A stretch of 64,000 bases of DNA from Longimicrobiales bacterium. GTDB lineage: Bacteria > Gemmatimonadota > Gemmatimonadetes > Longimicrobiales > Gaopeijiaceae. Below are positions 27,433-36,531 of this stretch, piece by piece. A program made the translations under genes and the position numbers. Each line of letters starts with the position of its first letter. The stretch's first letter is position 1. The stretch covers positions 3,826,001 to 3,890,000 of the forward strand of contig OX639991.1 in the NCBI GenBank assembly GCA_951828585.1. The letters are read 5' to 3'. A model generated the notes under the pieces. It had not been told where the DNA came from and searched no databases. It saw only the letters and a list, made by a program, of their open reading frames with translations.

Positions 27433-28698
27433 CTACCGACTTCCCCGCCTCAACGGCCAGACCTCGACGTACTCCACCTGGAGATCCCCCACCCTACTGC
27501 CCAGCACGTAGTCGGCACCGATCTCGTAGATCACCAGACCGCGGGGCGCCTCGACGAAACCCAGCACACGCCCCTCGGGGTCGAAGACCAGCCATCGGGT
27601 ATGGGGGATATCCCGAGGCCACCGGAGGTCCCTTCCGGGCAACGGGTACTCGCGGACCCACAAGTGGTCGAGCGCATCGGCCATGATGGTGCCGAAGGCG
27701 GGCAGGGTCTCGGGCAGGGGTGACGCATCGTAGAAGCCACCCACTCGCTCGCGTTCCATCTTGAGACTCTCTTCGCTCAGCCACGTTGCCTGGTGTCGCA
27801 TCATGTCCTCGAAATCCAGCATCGCCAGAGAGCGTGTCGCCGGAGTAAGGGGGCGGTCGAGGCGAACGATCCGGCGGAGTGCGCCATCGGTCGTATGTGC
27901 GCGGATCTCGTATTTGCGGTTTGAGCTGACGACGGCGAGGTCCCCCCAGGCGGCCGCGACCACAGACCGCGAGAACACGACGTCGCCCCGCAGCGCGGGT
28001 CGATCGTATTCGTATCTGAAATGCTCCGATGCAGGGTGGGTTCCCAGTGAAGCGGCGATTCCACCGTCGCCGTCCATGATGTCGTAGCGACTGTGGGCGT
28101 AGAGTATCCCGGGTCCGGGAGCAGCGGGTCGGATCCAGAAGTCTCGGAGGACCGCCCCAATTCGAAGCACCGCGATGCGTGTATGGTTGGGCTCCGATCC
28201 GAGGGAAAGCTTCCGGCTCAGGTTGCCCTCGCTGTCGAAGATGGAAAGGCCGCGAGTGGTGTAGAAGTTCCATGCGGCAACCGAGTCGCCCCGCCAGCGG
28301 GCCACGCCGCTCAGGGCATCGAACTCGCCCGGCCCCTCCCCTTCCCCGCCCCAGCTCACCAGGTGGACGCCGTCAGGGTCGAAGACGCGCACCTCGTCCG
28401 AGGCGCCGTCGGCGACGATGCGCCCGTCGGACAGCGTCGCGGCCCTCCGGACACTGTGGAGGAGATAGGGGGCCTCACCTTCGGCCGCACCGATCGTGAC
28501 GGTGGGTTCCGGACCGATCTCCCAGCCCGGACTCGATCCTTCGGGGGGAGGCGGATTCTCGGTGATCAGGATGCCGGCGCTGTCTCGGAGCTGGGCGGCG
28601 GGCGAAGGGGTCTCGGGTGGGTCGGGGGCTTCGTGGCATGCCGGGATCAACACCAGCGAAGCGACGACATTGGGGACTGTGAGAAAACGGCGGTTCAT
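27433..28698 (-). CDS. Six-bladed beta-propeller lipoprotein 1
   Basis: 421 aa from ATG 28698. A signal with lipobox LIPAC (Cys21) predicts a lipoprotein. The mature part opens with LRDSAGILITENPPPPEGS and GWEIGPEPTVTIG, then propeller-type blades: LSDGRIVADGASDEVRVFDPDG, WGGEGEGPGEFDAL, GDSVAAWNF, GLSIFDSEGNL. The last blade is WLVFDPEGRVLGFVEAPRGL. This family is common and expanded in Gemmatimonadota; no function is established. Propellers of this sort bind ligands or proteins. It lies between ankyrin genes 1 and 2, and two close homologues head the cluster. I see no enzyme motif. Confidence 0.88.
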   Translation of the reverse strand: MNRRFLTVPNVVASLVLIPACHEAPDPPETPSPAAQLRDSAGILITENPPPPEGSSPGWEIGPEPTVTIGAAEGEAPYLLHSVRRAATLSDGRIVADGASDEVRVFDPDGVHLVSWGGEGEGPGEFDALSGVARWRGDSVAAWNFYTTRGLSIFDSEGNLSRKLSLGSEPNHTRIAVLRIGAVLRDFWIRPAAPGPGILYAHSRYDIMDGDGGIAASLGTHPASEHFRYEYDRPALRGDVVFSRSVVAAAWGDLAVVSSNRKYEIRAHTTDGALRRIVRLDRPLTPATRSLAMLDFEDMMRHQATWLSEESLKMERERVGGFYDASPLPETLPAFGTIMADALDHLWVREYPLPGRDLRWPRDIPHTRWLVFDPEGRVLGFVEAPRGLVIYEIGADYVLGSRVGDLQVEYVEVWPLRRGSR

Positions 28699-28716
28699 GG
28701 TGTGAAGTGCGGTTTC

Positions 28717-28740
28717 CATTTTGACCACTGCGGTTTACAC
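28717..28740 (+). promoter_or_regulatory. Inverted copy of the ankyrin promoter core
   Basis: CATTTTGACCACTGCGGTTT plus ACAC on the plus strand matches, with few changes, the minus-strand promoter core of ankyrin gene 1 (CATTTCGCCAACTGCGGTTT...). It lies 18-41 bases upstream of propeller lipoprotein 1 but points away from it. It may be a regulator site rather than a promoter. Confidence 0.35.
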
Positions 28741-28834
28741 GAGTCTGTCATCTTCCACCACCCGACCCTCTATACCGCCTTCAGTGGGCAAGGTTCCCAC
28801 CGTGCAGGACGAGTGGGGTGTCCTCCACCCCCCC

Positions 28835-31800
28835 TCACCGCCCGGACCGTTTCACCACCTCCAGCTCCTGCAGCGCCTTCTGCTCCCTGGCGTGGTCCAG
28901 CGGGGTCTTGCCCTCGATGTCGAGCGCCGACGGATCGGCCCCCGCGTCCAGCAGGGCCATGAACACGGCAGCGTTCCCGCGCTTGGCCGCCACATGCAGG
29001 GGCGTCATGTTGCGGCCGTTCGGCTGGCGCCAGCCCAGGTAGGTCGCGCGCGCTTCGATGTCCGCCCCCGCCTCCAGCAGCAGGCCGACGACATCGGCAG
29101 TCGCGGCGTCGTGCAACGGCGTCGGGCCATCTTCCTGTCGTGCATGGACATCCGCTCCCACTTCGAGCAGCGCCGCCGTGACGGCCGGGTTCCGGTTCCT
29201 GTCCACGGCCAAGTGGAGCGGCGTCCAACCGTTGGGGCTGTGGATTCCCGGCCTCCAAACATCCAGTTCGGCGCCGGCCTCGACCAGCGCAACGATCATG
29301 GCGGGATTATCGGTACTCCCGGCGGCCGCGTGCAACGGCGACCCGCCGGAGTTATTCAGGGCATTCACCTCCGCCCCGGCCTGCACCAGTAGAGACACGA
29401 TCGCGGGATCGCGGGCCCATACCGACGCGAAGTGGAGGGGCGAGGAGCCAGGCAGCTGACTCCCGTCCCGCCTGTAGACGGACTCGGCGTTGACATCCGC
29501 CCCGCCCTCGATGCAGCGCGCAACCGTCTCGGGTGGAGCGAGGTGGAAGAAGGTGGCCGTGTTGAACCTGGTGCAGTCCACGGGATTGGCCACGTGGCCC
29601 GAGTCATCCCGCGCGGCGACATCGGCCCCGTGTTCAATCAGCCTGGCCGCGATGGCCGGGTTGTCGCTCCGTACAGCGTGGTGTAGAGCGGTTCGGCCCC
29701 CATCGTCGGTGGCATGGATGTCGGCCCCGGCCTCGACCAGCAGCGAGACGAGGAAATCAGTCTGGGGACCTATCGCACCCGCGGCCCGATGCAAAGGGGT
29801 TCCGCCACGGCTGTCACGGGTGTTAACCTCGGCGCCCACGTCCAGAAGCGCTCGTGCGGAGAGGGCGGTCCGATTGTAAATCCTTCCCACCGCATGGTGC
29901 AGTGGAGTACTGCCCCCGCGGTCCACTGCGTTCACGTCCGCGCCGGCCTCGACAAGAGCGGCAATGACCCGGGCGATGGGGTATTCGTCCGATTCCGCAT
30001 AGTTGGGGAAGAGAAGCTGGGAAGGCACTTGAGCCTCGGACACAAGTTGGTGCAGTGGCGTTGCACCCGACTCGCCATGGGCGTGCACGTCGGCTCCGGC
30101 CTGTACACAACCGAGGACGCTTTGCCACGAGGCGAACTGGAAGAACTGGCCTCTCGTCCAGTTGCAAACCGCGGGTCGCGGGGCTCTATCGAGATCGTCC
30201 ACCGCAACCGGGTCGGCCCCCAGCGCCAGCAGCTGGTCCACCACCGGCTGGTGACGGTTTCTCGTGGCCACGTGCAGCGGTGTCTCGCCAAGGTCGTTGC
30301 GAGCGTTGACGTCGGCGCCGGCTGCGACCAGCGCGATGACCATGAGCGTATCGGCGGGGTTGGGTGGATCGTCTCTTCGGCCAGACAACCTGCGAGGCCA
30401 CACCGCCGCCAGGTGCATAGGGGTGTTCCCGTCGTGGACCAGGGCATGCACATCCGCGCCCGCCTCGATCAACGCGGCTACGTTGGCGGGCCTCTTCCAC
30501 TCGATCGCCCGGTGCAGCGGTGTTTGGCCGGCCACGTCCTGCGCATCCACCTCGGCCCCAGCCGCTACCAGAGCAGCGATCACCGCGGGCCCACCGCCAC
30601 GGGCTGCCGCGTGCAGAGGTGATCGGGTAGAGGGAGCCGGGGCGTTCGCGTCGGCGCCCGCAGCCAGCAGAATCCCGATGAGTTCGGGGTTGTCGCCCCG
30701 ACCTGTAGCCTCCCTCAATAGGCCCGGCTCGTTGGCGTCCGCACCGAGATCCAGGAGCTTCCGGACGACACCGGCAACCCGGTCGGCCGGCGACCTCAGA
30801 GCACGTTTCAGAACGGTTTCCCCATGCTCGTTCCGATCGTTGACGTCCGCGCCGGCCTCAACCAGGGCCTCGAGGGTCTCCGGGTTGCGAAAGCCACCGT
30901 AATCGGCCGCGCTGAGCAACGGAGTGTTGCCGTTCCCGTCACGGGCGTGGACGTCCGCCCCCGCCTCGAGCAGCATGGTCACGGTCTCGAGGCCCTCCAC
31001 GAAGGCAGCCCTGTGCAGGGGGGTCGTACCCGAGGGAGCGTTCACCTCCGCCCCCGCGGCCAGCAGCGCGGCCACGATGTCAGGGATTTCGACGAGATCG
31101 AGCATCCCGCCTCTCACTGTTGCAACGGCCTTGCCCCCGGCGGCGTTGCCCAGCGCGGTCCTGCCCTCGTCGTTGCGCGCGTTCACATCCGCGCCGGCTT
31201 CCAGCAACACAGTTACGACCACGGGATCCTCGCTCGCGGGGGATCCGTCCATGATGGTGCCCCACCCCCAGTGCCCGGTGGCGAGCAGAAGCAGGGTGTT
31301 TCCGTTCTCGTCCCTCGCGTTTACGTCCGCGCCCGCCTCGAGGCAGGCAGTGGTGGCGGCGGCCGTGGCGACGCGGGCGAACTCCTGCGTGTTCCAGTAG
31401 CTGCAGTCCATGGGACTGGCGACCTGGCCCGAGTCGTTGACCAGGGTGGGGTCGGCTCCGAGCTCCAGCAGGAGTAGGGCCACGATGGGGTTCCGGTTGC
31501 GCCGGGAAGCATGCAGAGGCGTATTCCCCTCGTTGTCGCGGGCGTTCAGACTCGCTCCGGCCTCCACCAGCCCTGCGACAACGGCGGCCGGGTCCCAATC
31601 CCTCCCGGCAGCGCTGTGCAGGGGTGTCCTGCCCCGCAGGTCCCGTGCGTTGACCTCCGCGCCGGCCTCAAGGAGCACCGCGACCATGCGGTCCCCGGAG
31701 TGGATGGATGCCAAATGCAGAGGGGTGTAGCCGCCATCCACACCGGAAGAGAAGTAATAGGGGCTAAAGGGGATACTGTCGGTTCTCGCGTTGACGTCCG

Positions 31801-31951
31801 CGCCGGCCTCCAGGCACGCCGCCACGGTCTCGACGGTGGCGTTGGCAACGAAGCCTCGCGTGTTCCAGTCGTCGCAGTCTTCCTGCGCGGACGCGGGGAG
31901 GGCGAAGAGGGGAAGTGCCAGGATTCCTGCCAACCGAGCGATCATCTTCAT
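28835..31951 (-). CDS. Giant secreted ankyrin-repeat protein 2
   Basis: About 1038 aa from ATG 31951, chosen because a signal peptide (MIARLAGILALPLFALPASAQ) follows at once. The upstream extension is unrelated to the leader of the paralogue. Roughly 22 ankyrin units are seen. The four cysteine-pair units are EDCDDWNTRGF...AAC after the signal, MDCSYWNTQEF...TAC, VCNWTRGQFFQF...LGC and VDCTRFNTATFF...ARC, with C-x(18-19)-C spacing. The C-terminal cap is EGKTPLDHAREQKALQELEVV. It is a tandem duplicate of ankyrin 3 next door; most units align one to one. The 217-base gap upstream contains its own promoter. Partner and function unknown. Confidence 0.92.
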   Translation of the reverse strand: MKMIARLAGILALPLFALPASAQEDCDDWNTRGFVANATVETVAACLEAGADVNARTDSIPFSPYYFSSGVDGGYTPLHLASIHSGDRMVAVLLEAGAEVNARDLRGRTPLHSAAGRDWDPAAVVAGLVEAGASLNARDNEGNTPLHASRRNRNPIVALLLLELGADPTLVNDSGQVASPMDCSYWNTQEFARVATAAATTACLEAGADVNARDENGNTLLLLATGHWGWGTIMDGSPASEDPVVVTVLLEAGADVNARNDEGRTALGNAAGGKAVATVRGGMLDLVEIPDIVAALLAAGAEVNAPSGTTPLHRAAFVEGLETVTMLLEAGADVHARDGNGNTPLLSAADYGGFRNPETLEALVEAGADVNDRNEHGETVLKRALRSPADRVAGVVRKLLDLGADANEPGLLREATGRGDNPELIGILLAAGADANAPAPSTRSPLHAAARGGGPAVIAALVAAGAEVDAQDVAGQTPLHRAIEWKRPANVAALIEAGADVHALVHDGNTPMHLAAVWPRRLSGRRDDPPNPADTLMVIALVAAGADVNARNDLGETPLHVATRNRHQPVVDQLLALGADPVAVDDLDRAPRPAVCNWTRGQFFQFASWQSVLGCVQAGADVHAHGESGATPLHQLVSEAQVPSQLLFPNYAESDEYPIARVIAALVEAGADVNAVDRGGSTPLHHAVGRIYNRTALSARALLDVGAEVNTRDSRGGTPLHRAAGAIGPQTDFLVSLLVEAGADIHATDDGGRTALHHAVRSDNPAIAARLIEHGADVAARDDSGHVANPVDCTRFNTATFFHLAPPETVARCIEGGADVNAESVYRRDGSQLPGSSPLHFASVWARDPAIVSLLVQAGAEVNALNNSGGSPLHAAAGSTDNPAMIVALVEAGAELDVWRPGIHSPNGWTPLHLAVDRNRNPAVTAALLEVGADVHARQEDGPTPLHDAATADVVGLLLEAGADIEARATYLGWRQPNGRNMTPLHVAAKRGNAAVFMALLDAGADPSALDIEGKTPLDHAREQKALQELEVVKRSGR

Positions 31952-32098
31952 TGCGTCCAACCGATTCCTGAGGGACCTTCCGCGGCGCGCGCCGGTTCCT
32001 GGTGAGCCATGTCGGCGGCGGCCCACGAAGAAACTACCCATCGTCTCATGGCGGCGCACACACGCGCCTCCGCTAGACCGGATCGTCCCGCCCTCTCA

Positions 32099-32127
32099 CA
32101 TGTAAACCACAGTTGACAAAATGACAA
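32099..32127 (-). promoter_or_regulatory. Sigma70-like promoter of ankyrin gene 2
   Basis: On the minus strand TTGTCA (32127-32122) and TACATG (32104-32099) have a 17-base spacer, about 148 bases before the start codon. The sequence around it matches the promoter block of ankyrin gene 1. The imperfect palindrome TGACAACTGGAATTGACA lies across and upstream of the -35 box. Confidence 0.58.
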
Positions 32128-32169
32128 CTGGAATTGACATTCGTGACTCCTCACGCGCGGCGCCCCCCT

Positions 32170-35100
32170 TCAACGCCCCGACCGCTTCACCACCTCTAGC
32201 TCCTGCAGCGCCTTCTGCTCCCTGGCATGGTCCAGCGGGGTCTTGCCCTCCACGTCGAGGGCCGACGGATCGGCCCGCGCTGCCAGAAGGGCCATGAATA
32301 CCGCAACGTTCCCACGCTTGGCCGCCACATGGAGGGGCGTCATGTCGCGGCCATTCGGCTGGCGCCAGCCCCGGTAGGTCGCGCGCGCTTCGATGTCCGC
32401 CCCCGCCTCCAGCAACAGACTGACGACTTCCGCAGTCGCGGCGTCGTGCAGGGGGGTCGGGCCATCATCCTGTCGCGCATGGACATCCGCTCCCGCTTCG
32501 AGCAGCGCCGCCGCTATGGCCGGGTTCCGGTTCTCGTACGCGGCCAAGTGGAGCGGCGACCATCCATAGGGGCTGTGGACGCCCGGTGTCCACGCATCCA
32601 GTTCGGCACCGGCTTCGGCCAGCGCCACGATCATGGCGGGATTGTCGGTGCTCCGGGCGGCTGAGTGCAACGGCGATCCGCTGGAGCCAGCCTGGGCATT
32701 CACCTCGGCCCCGGCCTGCACCAGGAGAGCGACGACTCCCGGATCGGAAGCCCACTCAACCGCGAAGCGCAGTGGCGTGGCACCTGCCCTGGACCGCGCG
32801 TTTACATCCGCCCCGGCCTCGATGCAGCCGGCAACCGTCTCGGTTGGAGCGAAGTGGAAGAAGGTGGCGGTGTTGAACCTCGCGCAGTCCACCGGGTTCG
32901 CCACATGGCCCGAGTCATCCCGCGCGGCGACATCGGCCCCGAGTTCAATCAGCCTGGCGGCGATGGCCGGGTTGTCGCTCCGCACAGCGTGGTGCAAAGC
33001 AGTTCGGCCCCCATCGTCCGTGGCATGGATGTCGGCCCCGGCCTCGACGAGCATGGAGACCAGGGAGTCAGACAGGGGAGCCACCGGACCCGCGGCCCGA
33101 TGCAAAGGGGTTCCCCCACGGCTGTCGCGGGCGTTCACGTCGGCGCCGGCGTCCAGAAGCGTCCGCGCGGTGAGAGCGGTCCGACTGTAAATCCTTCCCG
33201 CCGCATAGTGCAGCGGAGTACTGCCCCCGCGGTCAACGGCGTTCACGTCCGCGCCGGCCTCGACAAAAGCGGCGATGGCCCGGGCGATGGGGTAGATGTC
33301 CGGTTCCGCATGGCGGGGGACCGGAAGCTGGGTAGGACCCTGAGCTTCGGACACCAGCCGGTGCAGTGGCGTTTCGCCCTGCTCGCCGCGGGCGTGCACG
33401 TCGGCACCGGCCTGTAGACAACCGAGGACGCTTTGCCACGAGGCGAACTGGAAGAACTGGCTCTTCGTCCAGTTGCAAACCGTGGGCTGCGGGGTTCTAC
33501 CCAGATCGTCCACCGCAACCGGATCGGCCGCGAGCGCGAGGAGCTTGTCCGCAACCGGCTGGTGACGGTTTCTGGTGGCGACGTGCAGCGGTGTCTCGCC
33601 ACGGTCGTTGCGGGCGTTGACATCGGCGCCGGCGGCAACGAGGGCGACGACCATGAGCGTATCGGCGGGGTCGGGTGGATCGTCTCTTCGGCTAGACAAC
33701 CCGCGAGGCCACCTTGCCGCCAGGTGCAGTGGCGTGTCCCCGTCCTGCATTCGGACATGGACATCCGCGCCCGCCTCCAGCAGGGCGGTCACGCCGGTGG
33801 GCGCCTTCGCCTCGACCGCCTCGTGGAGTGGCGTCATGCCGCGGTTGTCCTGTGCGTCCAACTCGGCCCCGCCCTCGACAAGAGCAGCAATCGCCCCGGG
33901 CCCACCTCCGCGGGCGGCCCCGTGAAGAGGCGATTGGCCAGAGCCGAAGACATCGTTCACGTCGGCACCGGCTGCCAGCAAAACCGTGATGAGTTCGGGG
34001 TTGTCGCGAACGGCGGCACGCCACAAGAGACCCGGCTCAGTGGCATCCGCCCCGAGATCCAGGAGACGGCGGACGATCTCGGTGACCCGGTCGGCCGGAG
34101 ATCCGAGCGCACTCCGCAGGACGGTTTCCCCCTGCTCGTTTTGGTCGTTGACGTCCGCGCCGGCCTCGACCAGGGTCTCGACAATCTCTGGCTTCCGGAA
34201 GCCCCATTTGGCCGCCAGGAGCAATGGAGAATCGCCATTTGAGTCACGGGCGTGGATGTCCGCCCCTGCCTCAAGCAACACTGCCACGGTCTCGAGGCCC
34301 TCCACCGAGGCCGCCAGGTGCAGGGGGGTCGTGCCCGTGCGCGAGGACGCGTTTACATCCGCCCCCGCAGCCAGCAGCTCGGCCACGGCGGCAGGGGTTT
34401 CGACGTGATAATACAAATCTCTCGCCTCTTCCACGTACTTGCCCCCGGCGGCGTGGTGCAGGGCCGTGTTTCGGGAGTTGTCGCGAGTGTTCACATCCGC
34501 GCCGGCTTCGAGCAGCACGGTCACGATCGCCGGGTCGTCGCGCGTGGGGAAAGCTTCGGTGCCACCCGGCACCTGCGAGGTAGCGAGCAGGAGTGGCGTG
34601 CGGCCGACTTCGTCGCGCACGCTCACATCCGCCCCGGCCTCCAGGCAGCCGACGGTGGCGTCGGCGGTCGCGACGCGGGCAAACACCTCCGTGTTCCAGT
34701 GGCCACAGTCCATGGGATTGGCGACCTGACCCGAGTCGTTGACCAGGGTGGGGTCGGCCCCGAGCTCCAGCAGCAGTCGGGTGACATCGGGGTTGTGCCA
34801 GGAAGCATGCAGGGGCGTGTTCCCGTCGCTGTCCCGCGCATTCAGATCCGCTCCGGCCTCCGCCAATTCACCGACGACGTCCGGGTTCGGGTTTGACCTG
34901 GCGGCATTGTGCAGGGGCGTCCGGCTCCGGAGGTCCCGTGCATTGACCTCCGCTCCGGCCGCCAGGAGCACCCTGATGACCATGCCGTCCCAGGAGTACA
35001 TGGATGCAAGATGCAGGGGGGTGTAGCGACCATCCACACCGGTAAAGAAGAGGGGGTCAAAGGGGACGCTATCGGTTCTCGCGTTGACATCCGCGCCGGC

Positions 35101-35250
35101 CTCCAGGCACGCCGCCACGCTCTCGGCAGTGGCGTTGCGGAAGAAGCGGTTTGTATTCCAATCGTCGCAGTCTTCCTGCGCGGACATGGGTACGGCAAGG
35201 AGCGCGAGTGCCACAACTCCTGCCAACCGAGCGATCATCTTCATTTTCAT
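32170..35250 (-). CDS. Giant secreted ankyrin-repeat protein 3
   Basis: About 1026 aa from ATG 35250 (MKMKMIARLAG...; a second ATG at 35244). The signal peptide ends PMSAQED. About 22 ankyrin units match those of ankyrin 2 in order. It has the same four cysteine-pair units (EDCDDWNTNRFF...C, MDCGHWNTEVF...C, VCNWTKSQFFQF...C, VDCARFNTATFF...C) and the same C-terminal cap. The leader bases TCGGTTGGACGCAATGA are shared with ankyrin 2, so the duplication included the start region. It begins 62 bases after the stop of propeller 2 and carries no copy of the promoter block, so it is probably read from the propeller 3-propeller 2 transcript. Confidence 0.92.
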   Translation of the reverse strand: MKMKMIARLAGVVALALLAVPMSAQEDCDDWNTNRFFRNATAESVAACLEAGADVNARTDSVPFDPLFFTGVDGRYTPLHLASMYSWDGMVIRVLLAAGAEVNARDLRSRTPLHNAARSNPNPDVVGELAEAGADLNARDSDGNTPLHASWHNPDVTRLLLELGADPTLVNDSGQVANPMDCGHWNTEVFARVATADATVGCLEAGADVSVRDEVGRTPLLLATSQVPGGTEAFPTRDDPAIVTVLLEAGADVNTRDNSRNTALHHAAGGKYVEEARDLYYHVETPAAVAELLAAGADVNASSRTGTTPLHLAASVEGLETVAVLLEAGADIHARDSNGDSPLLLAAKWGFRKPEIVETLVEAGADVNDQNEQGETVLRSALGSPADRVTEIVRRLLDLGADATEPGLLWRAAVRDNPELITVLLAAGADVNDVFGSGQSPLHGAARGGGPGAIAALVEGGAELDAQDNRGMTPLHEAVEAKAPTGVTALLEAGADVHVRMQDGDTPLHLAARWPRGLSSRRDDPPDPADTLMVVALVAAGADVNARNDRGETPLHVATRNRHQPVADKLLALAADPVAVDDLGRTPQPTVCNWTKSQFFQFASWQSVLGCLQAGADVHARGEQGETPLHRLVSEAQGPTQLPVPRHAEPDIYPIARAIAAFVEAGADVNAVDRGGSTPLHYAAGRIYSRTALTARTLLDAGADVNARDSRGGTPLHRAAGPVAPLSDSLVSMLVEAGADIHATDDGGRTALHHAVRSDNPAIAARLIELGADVAARDDSGHVANPVDCARFNTATFFHFAPTETVAGCIEAGADVNARSRAGATPLRFAVEWASDPGVVALLVQAGAEVNAQAGSSGSPLHSAARSTDNPAMIVALAEAGAELDAWTPGVHSPYGWSPLHLAAYENRNPAIAAALLEAGADVHARQDDGPTPLHDAATAEVVSLLLEAGADIEARATYRGWRQPNGRDMTPLHVAAKRGNVAVFMALLAARADPSALDVEGKTPLDHAREQKALQELEVVKRSGR

Positions 35251-35312
35251 TGCGTCCAACCGATTTCCGAATAGACCCGCCCGGCGGCGTGCGCTATCCC
35301 GCCACAATCAAA

Positions 35313-36500
35313 CTAAGCATCCCCCCGCCGAAGCGGCCACACCGCCACCTGCACCACCCCCACCTCCCCCACCCTTCTCCCCAGCACGTAGTCGGCCCCG
35401 ATCTCGTCAATGACCATCCCCTGGGGCATCTCGACGTAGCCCAGCATTCTCCCCTCTGGATCGAAGACCGTCCACAGACGGCGCGAGATCTCATCCCCCG
35501 GCACGTCGTATTCCCTCACCCAAAGATGATCCACCGCATCCGACATGACCGTCGTGAAGGCGGGGAGGGTCTCGGGGTGGGGCATCTCGTCGAAGCGGTC
35601 ACCCCTTTCTCCCCACTCCTCGCGCTCGACCGCGATGAGCGACTCGGTGACGGGGACCGGCGCGTGGTCGACCCGGACGATGTGGCGCAACGCACCATCG
35701 GCCGTGTACGCGCGGAGTTCGTACCTGTCATTGCGGCTGACCACGGCCAGATCGCGCCAGGCGGCAGCGTAGACCTTGCGCGAGAAGGCGATGTCCATCC
35801 ACACCGGCATCCCCCGGTTCTGGAACTCGAAGAACTCGCGGCCGACAAGCGGGGCCAGGGACGCGATCCTCACGCCATCGGCATCGCGGACCTCGAAGAC
35901 TTGCTCCTGCACAAGCAGTCCGGACCCGCTTTCCTGGCGCAGCCAGTGGTCGGCAAGGAACGCACCGCCGCGAAGGATGGTGATGCTCCGGTCGGGCTGA
36001 CCCATCCCCAGCGCGACCACGCGGCCCAGGTTGCCCTCGGCGTCGAAGATGGACACGCCGCGATGAGGATAGTGGTCCCACGCGGCGACCGAATCGCCAC
36101 GCCACCGCGCGACCGCGTGCAGCTCGTCGAACTCGCCCGGACCTTCGCCGAACCCGCCCCAGCTTCTCAGGTGCACGCCGTCCGCGTCGAAGACCCGCAC
36201 CTCGTTGGAGCCGCCGTCGGGGACGACGATGCTGCCGTCGGAGAGGGTGGCGGCCGTTCCGACGCGGTGGAGAAGGTAGGGGTCCTCGCCTTCGGCCTTG
36301 CCGATCGTGACGGTGGGTTCGGGGCCGATCCGCCAGCCGAGACGGGAGCCGTCGGGGGGACGGGGATTCTCGGCGATGCGGATGTCGGCGCTGTCGCGCA
36401 GGAGGGGGGTGGAGAGAGGGGGATCGGTGTCGGGAGCGCAGGCCAGGCTCAGGAGGAGGAGAAGGCCGAAGGAGGGGGCGACGATGGACCCAGTTGACAT
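35313..36500 (-). CDS. Six-bladed beta-propeller lipoprotein 2
   Basis: 395 aa from ATG 36500 (MSTGSIVAPSFGLLLLLSLAC, lipobox Cys21). The mature part has the family hallmark LLRDSADIRIAENPRPPDGS, GWRIGPEPTVTIGKAEGEDP, then LSDGSIVVPDGGSNEVRVFD, WGGFGEGPGEFDEL, ARWRGDSVAAWDHY and GVSIFDAEGNLGRV. The C-terminal blade reads WTVFDPEGRMLGYVEMPQG. It is much closer to propeller 3 (31 bases upstream) and propeller 1 than to propeller 4. It is probably in one transcript with propeller 3 and ankyrin 3. Cell-envelope location is inferred from the lipobox; function unknown. Confidence 0.87.
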   Translation of the reverse strand: MSTGSIVAPSFGLLLLLSLACAPDTDPPLSTPLLRDSADIRIAENPRPPDGSRLGWRIGPEPTVTIGKAEGEDPYLLHRVGTAATLSDGSIVVPDGGSNEVRVFDADGVHLRSWGGFGEGPGEFDELHAVARWRGDSVAAWDHYPHRGVSIFDAEGNLGRVVALGMGQPDRSITILRGGAFLADHWLRQESGSGLLVQEQVFEVRDADGVRIASLAPLVGREFFEFQNRGMPVWMDIAFSRKVYAAAWRDLAVVSRNDRYELRAYTADGALRHIVRVDHAPVPVTESLIAVEREEWGERGDRFDEMPHPETLPAFTTVMSDAVDHLWVREYDVPGDEISRRLWTVFDPEGRMLGYVEMPQGMVIDEIGADYVLGRRVGEVGVVQVAVWPLRRGDA

Positions 36501-36531
36501 TTCAGTTCCGTTCCGCGTAACGGACGAGGAA

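Larger units (their letters stand above)
28835..35250. repeat. Tandem gene duplication (ankyrin genes 2 and 3)
   Basis: The two genes (28835-31951 and 32170-35250) share order of units, signal peptide, cysteine modules, leader and long runs of identical bases (for example the 3' ends at 28851 and 32184). They differ by small unit-level insertions. Each is itself built from 33-residue repeats. Confidence 0.85.

Noticed and set aside
23668-35250. Regular 99-base periodicity that could suggest a CRISPR array
   Set aside because: The period is three times 33 codon-based ankyrin residues in open frames; repeats are degenerate and there are no spacers or cas genes.
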